Source of the DNA: CAVYXZ01 sp965223835
GTDB taxonomy: Bacteria; Chloroflexota; Anaerolineae; Aggregatilineales; Phototrophicaceae
Length of the DNA stretch: 64,000 bases
Direction: 5' to 3'
NCBI GenBank assembly: GCA_965223835.1
Contig: CBDCXQ010000001.1
Coordinates: 5,766,001-5,830,000 of the forward strand
Shown: piece by piece, positions 33,470 through 42,134 of the stretch
Layout: every line of letters starts with the position of its first letter
Numbering within the stretch: position 1 is the first letter of the stretch
Translations under genes and position numbers: made by a program
The notes under the pieces: generated by a model
Database searches by the model: none
What the model saw: only the letters and a program-made list of their open reading frames with translations
What the model was told of the DNA's origin: nothing

Positions 33470-35179
33470 CTAATTGATATTGACCGTTGCCCCTTTCAAG
33501 TTCAACACACCGCTGGCTTCAATATCCACGTTGCCATTGCCCTTAATGGTCACATTAGCCGTGGATGATATGTCCAGATTGCCACCGCTGGTTTCAACCT
33601 GGATATTGCCCTGATTTTTGATCGTGATGTGGCTCCCGGTTTTGATTTCCAGCGTTTTTTCTTTGGCATCCAGCTTGATCGCGGTCCCGTTCTCCGCATC
33701 AACGATCTCAATATATTTGTCACCGGGGCCATCGACCATCTTGATATAATGGCCGATGCGCGATTTCATGATGCGCACTTCAGACTTATTATGGTTCGAC
33801 GCCTCGGTAAAGGGTTCCGGTGGCTCGTCTTTGCCGTTCCACAACCCGCCCACGACATAGGGTCGGTTAAAATCGCCATGCTCAAAGGCGACCAGCACTT
33901 CATCCTGGACTTCCGGCAGCCACAGAAAACCACGTTCGTTACCGGCTCCTAGCGCACTCACCCGCGCCCAGCCGCTTTCGAGCTTGGTATCCATCCAGGG
34001 ATATTGCAGCTTGACTCGGCCCTTGCTGTCCGGGTCGTTGATGTTGGTGACGATGGCTGGAACCACGCCCCCCCAGAACCGTTCGTCGCTATCGAAGACC
34101 GATTGATCTTGCAGCAAATCGGTCATCAAGCGGGGACGGGCGCCTTGCACCGTGAAATGCGTTTCATAGCCTTCCTGGGCATAGATATGGCGGGCGCCTG
34201 TAACCACATAGGTCCCGCTGAAGCGATTGCCGATTTTGGTGATGTTGACTTTCTTACCGGCCAGCAATTGCGGATTGCCGATTGCGACGCCCTCAGCCTC
34301 AACAAAGCCCGAATTAATTTCATCGAGCAACGCCTGCGCGATGGTGTCGGCTTCGCGCTGCGTCCACACCGGGCGGCGCACCACCATTTCTTCCGCATCG
34401 TTAAACTTACCGGCGATCTGGATGCCGGTGCCGCCCACATTGATTTCGGGGGCGGTTTGGGAACTGGCCGCTTCGCCGATAATCTCCTTCTTTTCGTCGG
34501 GATTCCAGCCCTTGACTGTGACTTTCCCGACCTGGCGAAAGGCGGTCAGGCGCGGGCGGAAACTGCGCATCTCCACGCCCCATTCCAGGTCCACATTGCC
34601 GCGGCCACCTTCAGGCTTACGGAAATAGAGCTTCTTCTCATCATCAACAAACACCTCAAACCCGATGCGCTGGGCACGATCATACAAAAATTGCATGTCG
34701 GTGAGATTATGCTGGTAAACGTGATCGTAGACTTCTGAAGTCGATTCGATCTGGGGGGTAAGCCCGGCTTCGGACGCGATCTGCTGAACGATGTCGCTGT
34801 CGGTAATGTTGACGAAGGCCCGCGTTTTCGTCCCCCGGTTCAGGCGATGGCTATGGTCGTAACCGCGCACCGTGAAATTGGTCGTCAGATTGCGGGAAAA
34901 GCTGGGTTCAACCGCCGTGATTTCACCAGCGAACACCTTAATCGTGGTGTCCGTCCGGTCATCCTGGGGCAATTCAATGACAACGGGCGCGCCAACGTCA
35001 AATGGTCCCTGATCCAGCCATTTGAACTCATCGTCGTGGATATGCAAAATGAACATATCCGGCAGATGCAGGCTTGAATCAATCGTCAATTCAATAATGT
35101 CATTCATCGTCTCCAGTTGCAGCGGTGAACCATTGACTTTGATGGAAATCTGATCAATCCAATTTTTCCCGTCAGCCAT
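33470..35179 (-). CDS. VgrG-like spike protein (Afp8-like)
   Basis: 569 residues. Residues ~1-345 are gpD/gp27-like (tube-adapting trimer part); ~370-460 carry the gp5 OB fold with the Rhs/Vgr motif KGRVKLQYPWMD and VQDEVLVAFEHGDFNRPYVVGGLWNG; from ~470 a Gly/Ile/Asn-rich stretch of short strands (ITIKNQGNIQVETSGG) should form the beta-helical needle. No toxin domain is fused at the C-terminus, which ends VNIN. The needle is short, so a PAAR-type tip could be expected, but no separate PAAR gene is seen. RBS unclear. Confidence 0.92.
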   Translation of the reverse strand: MADGKNWIDQISIKVNGSPLQLETMNDIIELTIDSSLHLPDMFILHIHDDEFKWLDQGPFDVGAPVVIELPQDDRTDTTIKVFAGEITAVEPSFSRNLTTNFTVRGYDHSHRLNRGTKTRAFVNITDSDIVQQIASEAGLTPQIESTSEVYDHVYQHNLTDMQFLYDRAQRIGFEVFVDDEKKLYFRKPEGGRGNVDLEWGVEMRSFRPRLTAFRQVGKVTVKGWNPDEKKEIIGEAASSQTAPEINVGGTGIQIAGKFNDAEEMVVRRPVWTQREADTIAQALLDEINSGFVEAEGVAIGNPQLLAGKKVNITKIGNRFSGTYVVTGARHIYAQEGYETHFTVQGARPRLMTDLLQDQSVFDSDERFWGGVVPAIVTNINDPDSKGRVKLQYPWMDTKLESGWARVSALGAGNERGFLWLPEVQDEVLVAFEHGDFNRPYVVGGLWNGKDEPPEPFTEASNHNKSEVRIMKSRIGHYIKMVDGPGDKYIEIVDAENGTAIKLDAKEKTLEIKTGSHITIKNQGNIQVETSGGNLDISSTANVTIKGNGNVDIEASGVLNLKGATVNIN

Positions 35180-35203
35180 GCCTGCCTCTATTCCGTTCGC
35201 TGT

Positions 35204-35902
35204 CTACGTGACAATCGTTATCGGTTGACCGGGTGTGAGCGCCAGCGGATTGTCGATGTTATTTTCCTCGGCTGTCGCCCGATAATTGCCAGGATCACCG
35301 CCGTTCTGGGCGACCATCGTATCCATGCGATCCGCTGATGTCACGGTTGTGACGGGACTGCTGGAAGCCGGAACGGGAGCGGGTGTGGCCGAATTGGTTG
35401 CGGCACTACCACCAGCAGCACCGGGCGCAGAGGCCGAGCCAAACTCATCCTGGTCCTTCACCTGTTGTAGGGTCAGGTTACATTCACAGCGCAGGGGCTT
35501 GCCATTGGCATCGAACAGGGTGAATTTTTGCGACATCGTTTTGAGAATCGCCTCAAACTGAAATGATCCCCAGGTAAAGGCCACCCCCGGCGGCGAACTT
35601 TTATCCGATTCTGCGTGTCGATTCTGGTCCGTCACCATCATCATTTCCATCAGATCATCCGTCTTGCTGCGCACATCAGACCCATCCTCGGTCGTGTCGA
35701 AGTAGACCTTCAGTTTCAGGGTTTGCGCACCACCCGATTTAAACCGCATCTTGGGGGTGTCCTTGCCCTTGCGTGGTTTTGCTTCCCATTGATTCTGTTT
35801 GGTGATGGTGTATTCATAGGGATTAAATGTGCATTCCACTTTGGTGCCGGTAATCATATTTTCAATCACCGCCGCCACTAATCCCCCGCGGGTCTGGGCC
35901 AT
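35204..35902 (-). CDS. LysM-containing tube-spike adaptor (Afp7-like)
   Basis: 232 residues. The N-terminal ~150 residues (GTKVECTFNPYEYTITKQNQW; LRCECNLTLQQVKDQDEFG) match the CIS tube initiator/adaptor family found between spike and tube; a Ser/Ala/Pro linker follows, and the last ~45 residues are LysM-like (DRMDTMVAQNGGDPGNYR to GQPITIV). Afp7-type proteins connect the spike to the inner tube. RBS AAGGAG six bases before ATG. Confidence 0.88.
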   Translation of the reverse strand: MAQTRGGLVAAVIENMITGTKVECTFNPYEYTITKQNQWEAKPRKGKDTPKMRFKSGGAQTLKLKVYFDTTEDGSDVRSKTDDLMEMMMVTDQNRHAESDKSSPPGVAFTWGSFQFEAILKTMSQKFTLFDANGKPLRCECNLTLQQVKDQDEFGSASAPGAAGGSAATNSATPAPVPASSSPVTTVTSADRMDTMVAQNGGDPGNYRATAEENNIDNPLALTPGQPITIVT

Positions 35903-35919
35903 GTTAGTTGCTCCTTATT

Positions 35920-38295
35920 CTACCGGGTAGACCGGCGCTCCTGTTCGATGCGCAAACGGTCGCGCAAAACGCTGAAGACATCTTGCGCAAGTTTGTCAAC
36001 GTTGATACCGCTGTCTTCCGCTGCATCTTCAGCGGTTGAAGGTTCGTCGCCGGCTTCACCGTCTCCTTCAGTAGCCGCATCCCCGGTTTCAGGGTCACTT
36101 GCCGCTGCCTCATCTTCATTATCGTCGCTAAGCAAGGCCGCTAAGGGGCTATCAGCCGTTGCGTCATCGCCCGCGTCCGGGTTGCTTTCGCCACCAAAGG
36201 GATCAGTATCGAATCCCAGCGATTCGAGTAGCTCCTCCGCTTCTGGCGACATTTCACCGGCAGGGCTTTCATCTGATGAGCCTTCGTTAGGATTCTCCAT
36301 ACCACCGGGCGGACTCTCCGCTGAGGTTTTGCCCGGCATGGTGTCGTTGCCCAGTTTGCCGCCTAACTTACCCCCCATCGGCGGTGGTGTACTCTCGGTG
36401 GTTTTGGTGGTCGGAGAGGGCGTCCCAATTTTCAAGCTACCTGCTTGAGTATTTGGATCACTTACTGGAAACGCTGGCGTGAACGGTGCGGGCGACGCCG
36501 GCACATCGCTGACACCTTTTCCACCACCAACCCCCGTTGTATCCGGCGGCATTATCCGGCTGATCTGGCCGGGTGACGCTTGTTCGGCGATGGTTGGCGG
36601 TGTTTCAATATGATAGCCGGGCGCGGGTGGTTCCGGCAGCGGCTCCACATCACGCAGTGTCTCAATCGGTCGCGTGTCGCCAGAGTCATAGTCTTCAAAA
36701 TCATCGGCTATTGGCTCAGGTGATGGTGCCGCTTGAAACTGTTGTTCAGGTGGCGGCGGTGACTGCGGCTCGTCGGTGGACGGTATTGGTGGCACATCAC
36801 CGATTGGCGTTGGTGCTGAAGGTGGCGTTGGCGCTGCTGCCTGACGCTGAATCGGCGTGGCTTCAGGCTGGTCGGCTGGTGTTGTTTCGGGAAGTGGTGG
36901 CTCGACTGAAGCCGGTTGATTCGGCACGTTATCAACAATTGTTCGACGCTGCACCGGTGGAGCTGGCGGAGCCTCACTATCGGGCGATGAATCGACGTAT
37001 TCATCTGCACCATCATCTGAATCTGAAGCGATCTCATCAGGCGCTGGTGATTGGCGTTGAACTGGCTGCGGTGATGTCACCGGTCTTTGCGCTGGTGGTG
37101 TAGGTGCAACTGACGCCTCACTCGGCGGCGCAAGCGGTGGGTTGACCGGCGATTCTGCCGGACGCTCGACCGCTGGTGGGTCAGTCGATTCAGGTGCTGG
37201 CGTGACACTTGCTGATGGTTGCGTGTCACTCATCGAAGATGGGGGTGGCGGCCTTTCGGGTGATCGCGCTGGTTGCGCGACGGCAGGATCCAATCCAACA
37301 ACGGGTGTATCAGGCGGTAATCCCAATATGTCCAACATATCCGCTTCCGCCGTGCCCGATGCTGGCGACAGGTCATATGATTCCGTATCGGTAGCGGGCA
37401 CCGCTGGGGTTGCCGGTTGGCGTTGCAGCGGCGGTGTGGGTGGCAATGTCTCATTCGGTGAGATCGTCGGTGGAGATGCCGGACTCTCAGGCGGTGCTGG
37501 TTCATCCTGTACTTCATCGGATGCAACTGGTGCTGACTCCTGCCGCTGAACCGGTGCATCCGGGTTCAGAGCAGAAGTTGATTCGTATTCGATCTTCGCC
37601 CGATGGCGACGACGCGGGGGTTGTTGTTCAGCGGGCGGTTGCGGCTCGCGTTGAACCGGTTGGGGGGCATCCATCATCCCGGCTGAAATGAGTGCTTCTG
37701 CCAGATCAGGCCGATCAGGTGTTGGTTCATATTCAGGTTCGGATTCCCATTCGGGCGCGGGTTCGGCGGCTGGTTCATCCAGTGGTGGCAGCTCTGCCGA
37801 TGGGCCACTGGGCGTAATCTCAGAGATCACCCGCCCACGCCGTTGCGGCGGTGTCGAACGTGGCGGGGCCGTCGCTGGTGCTTCCCGCCGTTGAACGTGT
37901 CTGGCGGGTTGTTGCTGCACCGGTGCGCCGGGAACCGCTGGTGAGCTGGTGCCCGCATCACGAAACGGCGATGGCGGCTCGGCAACGCCTGCTTCCCGTC
38001 GCCGTTCCTCGTGTAATTCCAGGATCAAGGCCAGGTCTGGTGGTGTGCGTCGGGGTGCGGAATCAACCCCTGGCTCAACCGTCGGTTCGAAGTCGGTTTC
38101 CGGCTCCGGTTCCGGTGTAGGTGGGGCGGCCCCGGCAGGTGCTTGCCATACCAGCGGTTCGTCAACGGCTTCTTCCCAGGTTGGCGCGATAGCCGTGCGC
38201 GACGCCATATTGGTAATGGGCGCAAAATTGTTAATCCGCAGCCGGGCGAAACGTTGTAAGCGACTGCCTAAAGGCCGGAACAGGCGTTTCACCAT
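35920..38295 (-). CDS. 791-residue Pro-rich eCIS protein, function unknown
   Basis: Not assignable by domain. A basic N-terminus (VKRLFRPLGSRLQRFARLRI) is followed by ~580 residues rich in Pro, Glu, Ala and Ser with at least eight copies of a short [VLI]QR[QRE] motif, and a Gly/Pro region with GGKLGGKLGND. The C-terminal 25 residues (KLAQDVFSVLRDRLRIEQER) form a charged amphipathic helix very like the end of the 55-residue protein at 38754-38921. The bulk should be disordered. Position (between tube and LysM genes) and length make it a candidate tape-measure or flexible docking protein. Starts three bases after the previous stop. Confidence 0.7.
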   Translation of the reverse strand: MVKRLFRPLGSRLQRFARLRINNFAPITNMASRTAIAPTWEEAVDEPLVWQAPAGAAPPTPEPEPETDFEPTVEPGVDSAPRRTPPDLALILELHEERRREAGVAEPPSPFRDAGTSSPAVPGAPVQQQPARHVQRREAPATAPPRSTPPQRRGRVISEITPSGPSAELPPLDEPAAEPAPEWESEPEYEPTPDRPDLAEALISAGMMDAPQPVQREPQPPAEQQPPRRRHRAKIEYESTSALNPDAPVQRQESAPVASDEVQDEPAPPESPASPPTISPNETLPPTPPLQRQPATPAVPATDTESYDLSPASGTAEADMLDILGLPPDTPVVGLDPAVAQPARSPERPPPPSSMSDTQPSASVTPAPESTDPPAVERPAESPVNPPLAPPSEASVAPTPPAQRPVTSPQPVQRQSPAPDEIASDSDDGADEYVDSSPDSEAPPAPPVQRRTIVDNVPNQPASVEPPLPETTPADQPEATPIQRQAAAPTPPSAPTPIGDVPPIPSTDEPQSPPPPEQQFQAAPSPEPIADDFEDYDSGDTRPIETLRDVEPLPEPPAPGYHIETPPTIAEQASPGQISRIMPPDTTGVGGGKGVSDVPASPAPFTPAFPVSDPNTQAGSLKIGTPSPTTKTTESTPPPMGGKLGGKLGNDTMPGKTSAESPPGGMENPNEGSSDESPAGEMSPEAEELLESLGFDTDPFGGESNPDAGDDATADSPLAALLSDDNEDEAAASDPETGDAATEGDGEAGDEPSTAEDAAEDSGINVDKLAQDVFSVLRDRLRIEQERRSTR

Positions 38296-38298
38296 GAT

Positions 38299-38751
38299 TT
38301 ATTCCGCCGTAAATTCTGCAAAAGCCAGTTGGAGTTCTTCAACCGCGATCGCCTTGTCCGCCGCTTTGAGCGTCGGCCCCGACCACTTTTTGGGATAAGC
38401 CCGCGCGAGTTGAAACGTTGCCAGTGGCTCACGCTTGATCGTGAGCATCGTAATAGTGACGTCTTTCATGATCGCAGCAGTCTGTCCAGTCGACATCGAC
38501 TCGACCACTTCTTTGTACCAAGTCAGCATCCCATCGCCCTTCGTGATGCCGTGTTTTAGCGTGATGACCCCTGGTTTGATGCGCACCGGCAGTTGATGGG
38601 TGTAATTATTCAGGCCGCCCTCTTTGATTTGCAGGGTTTCGACTTCCAGGCTGGGCAGTTTGCATTCCATAAACACCGCATGACTGACACCGGAAATGGC
38701 GACGGTATAGCGAAAATTGGCATGCATCTCTAATCGCTGCGCGGTTGCCAT
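38299..38751 (-). CDS. Tail tube-like protein (gp19/Afp5-like), third copy
   Basis: 150 residues with the tube-fold signature: FRYTVAISGVSHAVFMECKLPSLEVETLQIKEGG, IKPGVITLKHGITKGD and a C-terminal VEELQLAFAEF. It is more divergent than the two tube proteins encoded upstream, as expected for the tube initiator that joins the adaptor. Its RBS (AGGAGG) lies inside the last codons of the 55-residue gene, which ends two bases before this ATG. Confidence 0.88.
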   Translation of the reverse strand: MATAQRLEMHANFRYTVAISGVSHAVFMECKLPSLEVETLQIKEGGLNNYTHQLPVRIKPGVITLKHGITKGDGMLTWYKEVVESMSTGQTAAIMKDVTITMLTIKREPLATFQLARAYPKKWSGPTLKAADKAIAVEELQLAFAEFTAE

Positions 38752-38753
38752 GA

Positions 38754-38921
38754 CTACCTCCTGATCGTCGCGCTACGCCGTTCGCGTTCCAGGCGCATTT
38801 CTTCCTGCCACAAGGCCCAGACGCGTTCGGCGACCTGACGGACCAATTGATCCGGACTGGGCGCGTTCCCAGCTTCCGCTGCCGGGGTGTTCGTGCTGTC
38901 AGTTGTATTATCCGGCGACAT
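38754..38921 (-). CDS. 55-residue eCIS protein with charged C-terminal helix
   Basis: Starts ATG at 38921 and ends TAG at 38754-38756. The N-terminus is polar (MSPDNTTDSTNTPAAEAG) and the rest is one helix ending VWALWQEEMRLERERR. That pattern matches the C-terminus of the 791-residue protein two genes later. The AGGAGG at its end serves the next gene. I do not know its role; a small docking or chaperone protein is possible. Supported by tight spacing (5 bp after the previous stop), good codon structure and the shared motif. Confidence 0.7.
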   Translation of the reverse strand: MSPDNTTDSTNTPAAEAGNAPSPDQLVRQVAERVWALWQEEMRLERERRSATIRR

Positions 38922-38926
38922 CTATT

Positions 38927-39103
38927 TTACGATCCTTCTTGCCAAAGCATCTGATTATGGCGGGTGTTCATGCGATTCACTTGCTGCACCCAGCGCGCCC
39001 GCTCGGAATGGGATAAGCTGAGAATTTCTTGATAACTCCAGCCCAGCCCAACGGCGATAAACGCTACCTCCTCGTGCAGGCGGTCGAGGGGGTAGCTTAC
39101 AAT
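38927..39103 (-). CDS. DUF6760-like small eCIS protein without a standard start codon
   Basis: 58 residues if read from ATT at 39103; the C-terminal core LHEEVAFIAVGLGW, LSLSHSERARWVQQVNRMN matches the small protein normally following the tail assembly gene in eCIS clusters (DUF6760 type). No ATG, GTG or TTG is in frame at a sensible position: the frame opens at ATT-GTA, overlapping the TAA of the upstream gene, and lies in its -1 frame. It could be made by rare ATT initiation (GGGGGA is adjacent) or by -1 slippage on the G-run, as in phage tail assembly chaperones. Ends TAA at 38927-38929. Confidence 0.65.
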   Translation of the reverse strand: MVSYPLDRLHEEVAFIAVGLGWSYQEILSLSHSERARWVQQVNRMNTRHNQMLWQEGS

Positions 39104-39465
39104 TCCCCCAGCAGCGGCACATCCACTTCATGTTCATAGCCGCAGTTGGGGCACACAACCGGCATCTGTTGTGCTTCTACATCATTGAGTTCGCGATATA
39201 AGTTCTGTAAATAAGCAATATCGGCGGCAAATAATTTTTCAATAATATCGGGCGTGATGCGCGGCAAGGTCCCCAGCCGCGTAATGACCTGGGCCAGCAG
39301 GACAATGACCAGATAGGCTTCGTTGGCCCGCACCCGGGGGTCGCGCAGCGGCGTGATTTCGTCTAACGCCGTTGCCAGCCGCATGGTGCCTTCTTTATGA
39401 ACGGTGCCCTGTTCATCAACATACCCTTTGGGCAAGACAAAATCGAATTCGATCTGTAACGACAT
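39097..39465 (-). CDS. Phage tail assembly protein (eCIS)
   Basis: 122 residues, the tail assembly chaperone-like family in eCIS loci. Family pattern: FVLPKGYVDEQGTVHKEGTMRLATA, EITPLRDPRVRANEAYLVIVLLAQVITRLG and a helix ending YRELNDVE. The C-terminus has a zinc-ribbon-like half (VCPNCGYEHEV). Its last codons overlap the following DUF6760-like frame. Probably assists tube polymerisation. Confidence 0.88.
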   Translation of the reverse strand: MSLQIEFDFVLPKGYVDEQGTVHKEGTMRLATALDEITPLRDPRVRANEAYLVIVLLAQVITRLGTLPRITPDIIEKLFAADIAYLQNLYRELNDVEAQQMPVVCPNCGYEHEVDVPLLGEL

Positions 39466-39482
39466 CTAACCAGGCTGCTCCC

Positions 39483-39929
39483 CTATGCCATGCGCTTCAA
39501 ACCTTCATGAACGATGACCAATTCCTCAATGCCAATTGTGTTGCCGTCGGCCTTTAACTGCGGGCCGCTGATTTTTGACGGCCAGGCGTTCACGAACTCC
39601 CAGCGGGCCACCGGATTCAGGGTTTGATCGAACATCGTGATGGTGCCATTCACCAGCGCCTCATCAACCTCGCCCGCCTCCACCTTACCGCGCCACTCCC
39701 ACATGTCCATCAGCTTTGTAACACCCCGTTTGAGGGTGATCGGCTGCCATTTCACCCGACCTGGCAGATTCTGCACGACATCGTTGCCGCGCTCGTCCAG
39801 GATTTTATACTCGATCAGTTCGTGTTCCGAGCCAAGTCCGCTGAGTTCGGTAAAATAACCCGCGACCCGCCCGCCACCAATTTCGAGGCCAAAATGAAAC
39901 CCAATGAGCGGATCAGAATCTCGTGCCAT
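39483..39929 (-). CDS. Tail tube protein 2 (Afp1/Afp5-like)
   Basis: 148 residues, gp19-type tube fold: FTELSGLGSEHELIEYKI, LPGRVKWQPITLKRGVTKLMDMWEW and VARWEFVNAWPSKISGPQLKADGN are standard for eCIS tube subunits. It is clearly a paralogue of the protein encoded upstream at 40019-40462 along its entire length. One is probably the major tube and the other a variant ring. RBS AGGAAACA. Confidence 0.93.
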   Translation of the reverse strand: MARDSDPLIGFHFGLEIGGGRVAGYFTELSGLGSEHELIEYKILDERGNDVVQNLPGRVKWQPITLKRGVTKLMDMWEWRGKVEAGEVDEALVNGTITMFDQTLNPVARWEFVNAWPSKISGPQLKADGNTIGIEELVIVHEGLKRMA

Positions 39930-39971
39930 GATTGTTTCCTAAAAACTCTTGTTGCTGTCGGTTGCCTGTTC

Positions 39972-40000
39972 GTAAGGGCGACTCGGCGAGTCGCCCCTAC
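39972..40000. repeat. Palindromic repeat core between the two tube genes (copy D)
   Basis: GGGCGACTCG and CGAGTCGCCC form an almost perfect palindrome identical in sequence to the core of copies A and B, without the TTACGCA ends. It lies in the 89-bp gap between the tube genes and would form a stable hairpin in the operon transcript. Confidence 0.75.
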
Positions 40001-40018
40001 CTGATTCGACCCGCCTGT

Positions 40019-40462
40019 TTACTGAGTACGGATGATGCCTTCGTGAACGATGGTCATCTCTTCGATACCAAAGGAATTGGAATCAGACTGTAGCTGTGGG
40101 CCGCTGACTTTCGACGGCCAGGCATTGGTGAACTCCCAGCGGGCGACGGGTTCCAGATTCTGGTTGAACATGGTGATCGTGCCGTTGCTGCGGGCACCGT
40201 CCACGTTGCCATCTTCCACCATCTTGCGCCAGTCCCACACATCCGTCACGCGGGTGATGCCCCGTTTGAGCGTGATCGGTTGCCATTTCAAGCGACCGGG
40301 CAGCATCTGAACGATGTCATTCCCACGATCATCAACGACCTTGTGCTCAATCAGGTCATGTTCGGAACCAAGCCCGGCAACCTCGGTGAAATACCCGGTT
40401 ACGCGCCCCTGAACTTCCACGCCAAATTGATGCCCAAGCAGCGGATCAGTATCTCTCGCCAT
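40019..40462 (-). CDS. Tail tube protein 1 (Afp1-like)
   Basis: 147 residues with the same tube pattern as its downstream paralogue: FTEVAGLGSEHDLIEHKV, LPGRLKWQPITLKRGITRVTD and VARWEFTNAWPSKVSGPQL. It directly follows the sheath gene with a 17-bp gap and RBS AGGAGAAT, the usual sheath-tube order. Expected to stack as hexameric rings forming the inner tube. Confidence 0.93.
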   Translation of the reverse strand: MARDTDPLLGHQFGVEVQGRVTGYFTEVAGLGSEHDLIEHKVVDDRGNDIVQMLPGRLKWQPITLKRGITRVTDVWDWRKMVEDGNVDGARSNGTITMFNQNLEPVARWEFTNAWPSKVSGPQLQSDSNSFGIEEMTIVHEGIIRTQ

Positions 40463-40479
40463 GATATTCTCCTATATTC

Positions 40480-42078
40480 CTATTCTTCAGCATCCGGGCC
40501 AGCCCACTGGCTGATTCGGAAGATCACAAACTCGGCTGGTTTAACCGGTGCGAGACCAATTTCAACGATCATCTGACCGACATCGCGCACTTCCGGTGGG
40601 TTCGTCTCTTCGTCACATTTGACATAGAAGGCGGCTTCGGGCGTCGTGCCAAACAGTGCCCCCGTCCGCCAGACCAGCGTCAGGAACGCCCGGACATCAC
40701 GCCGCACCCGTGCCCACAGATTCTGATCGTTGGGTTCAAACACCACCCATTGGGTTCCGCGTTCAATACTTTCTTCGATCATATTGAACAGACGACGGAC
40801 ATTGATGTAGCGCCAGGACGGATCACTCGACAGCGTGCGTGCGCCCCAAACTCGAATGCCACGTCCAGGGAAGGAGCGAATGACGTTGATGCCGATGGGG
40901 TTCAACAGGTCATGTTCGCCTTTCGTAACTTTCACACCCAGGCCCAGAGCGCCACGCACGACTTCATTGGCGGGGGCTTTGTGGACACCGCGCGTTTCGT
41001 CAGTACGGGCATAAATCCCGGCCATGTGACCGCTGGGCGGCACCATGCGCGTGCGACCATTGTTGCCGGTCACGTCAGCGATTTCGATCCAGGGATAGTA
41101 GAGCGCTGCCCGTGATGAGTCATAATTGACATCCAGCCGCCACTCTTTGACTTCCTGCGGCATCAAGTTGGGCGGCGCATCAAGAATGGCGAAGCAGTAA
41201 CGCACGTTTTCGCAGTAATCAATGATGGCCTGCTGCACAGCCTGCACGCCCTTCGCGTCAATTTCGCCTTTCTGGAAGGAAGTCATGAGATCCGGCACAC
41301 AGATCATCGTTACATCATCCAGGGGTTCCAGACCGCCGAGGCCAACCCGTTCCGCCGCGCTACCTTGATAGTCTTTCAGCGTGATGGATTTCTCGGTGAG
41401 TTTGCCACCCTCTAGCTCATAGTTGCCAGCTGCCGGGACCATACCGGCTTTGGCGGCGCTGGTGAGGCTGACTTCGATCAACCGGGACTGGGCTTTGACG
41501 ACGGTTTCGACGTTCGTGTCGCCCGAATCCAGCGTGAGATTATCGAAGCTTTCCGCCGCTTGATCGTTCACGGTAATAATCAGGTTGAAGGTCGGTGTTG
41601 GTTTATCCTTGCTGCCTTCTTCCGGTTCAGGGACCGGGTTGGGCCGCACTTCAACGTTGATATTATTCCCACTGGGGCCACCTTCGCGCGCCTTGATTTC
41701 CAGCAGCTTGGCGGGCTTGTTATCCGGGCCGGGCAGGGTTGCCACCGCGGCGGTCGCCATGCTCGGGTCAGCGGAAGCGCCGAGCGTCTTAATGCTGACG
41801 ACATAGCAGATGCCGCCGCCATTGGCGAAATAGCCGTACACCGAATCGGGCGTGTAGGCATCTTCGTGGAACCCGCCAAATTTCTGAACGTACTGGCTCC
41901 AGTTCGTAATCAGGGTCGGTTTGCCCACCAGCGAAATCGTTTCTTCATCGCGGATGTCAGCGGCTTTTTCGGTGTACCCGACGAAAGCGGCAACCGCAGT
42001 GCCCACCGCCTCAATCGGTTTGGTACCCTTATCGACTTCTTCTACATAAACCCCCGGTGAGAGGTAAGTTGGCGACAT
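40480..42078 (-). CDS. Tail sheath protein (Afp2/3/4-like)
   Basis: 532 residues. The N-terminus SPTYLSPGVYVEEVDKGTKPIEAVGTAVAAFVGYTE is the hallmark of contractile sheaths, and the C-terminal part (GIRVWGARTLSS, WRYINVRRLFNMIEESIERG, WVVFEPNDQNLW) forms the conserved core domain. An inserted domain (~residues 110-240) is of a length usual for eCIS. A single sheath gene is present, whereas Afp has three. The sheath contracts to drive the tube. Confidence 0.96.
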   Translation of the reverse strand: MSPTYLSPGVYVEEVDKGTKPIEAVGTAVAAFVGYTEKAADIRDEETISLVGKPTLITNWSQYVQKFGGFHEDAYTPDSVYGYFANGGGICYVVSIKTLGASADPSMATAAVATLPGPDNKPAKLLEIKAREGGPSGNNINVEVRPNPVPEPEEGSKDKPTPTFNLIITVNDQAAESFDNLTLDSGDTNVETVVKAQSRLIEVSLTSAAKAGMVPAAGNYELEGGKLTEKSITLKDYQGSAAERVGLGGLEPLDDVTMICVPDLMTSFQKGEIDAKGVQAVQQAIIDYCENVRYCFAILDAPPNLMPQEVKEWRLDVNYDSSRAALYYPWIEIADVTGNNGRTRMVPPSGHMAGIYARTDETRGVHKAPANEVVRGALGLGVKVTKGEHDLLNPIGINVIRSFPGRGIRVWGARTLSSDPSWRYINVRRLFNMIEESIERGTQWVVFEPNDQNLWARVRRDVRAFLTLVWRTGALFGTTPEAAFYVKCDEETNPPEVRDVGQMIVEIGLAPVKPAEFVIFRISQWAGPDAEE

Positions 42079-42134
42079 GTCAATCTCCTAACTATGGTTT
42101 GTAAAAAATGTTCTTGATTGGCTGGTTCTGACGG

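Noticed and set aside
34004..34738. 244-codon plus-strand frame opposite the spike gene
   Set aside because: It is antisense to the well supported VgrG-like gene, has no RBS and no recognisable protein pattern. The same holds for plus-strand frames at 32230-32955, 29432-29881 and 9764-10441.
38955..39158. 67-codon minus-strand frame overlapping the tail assembly gene
   Set aside because: It begins with an ATG-like codon but codes a Cys/Arg/Pro-rich non-protein-like sequence; the -1 frame in the same place matches the DUF6760 pattern.
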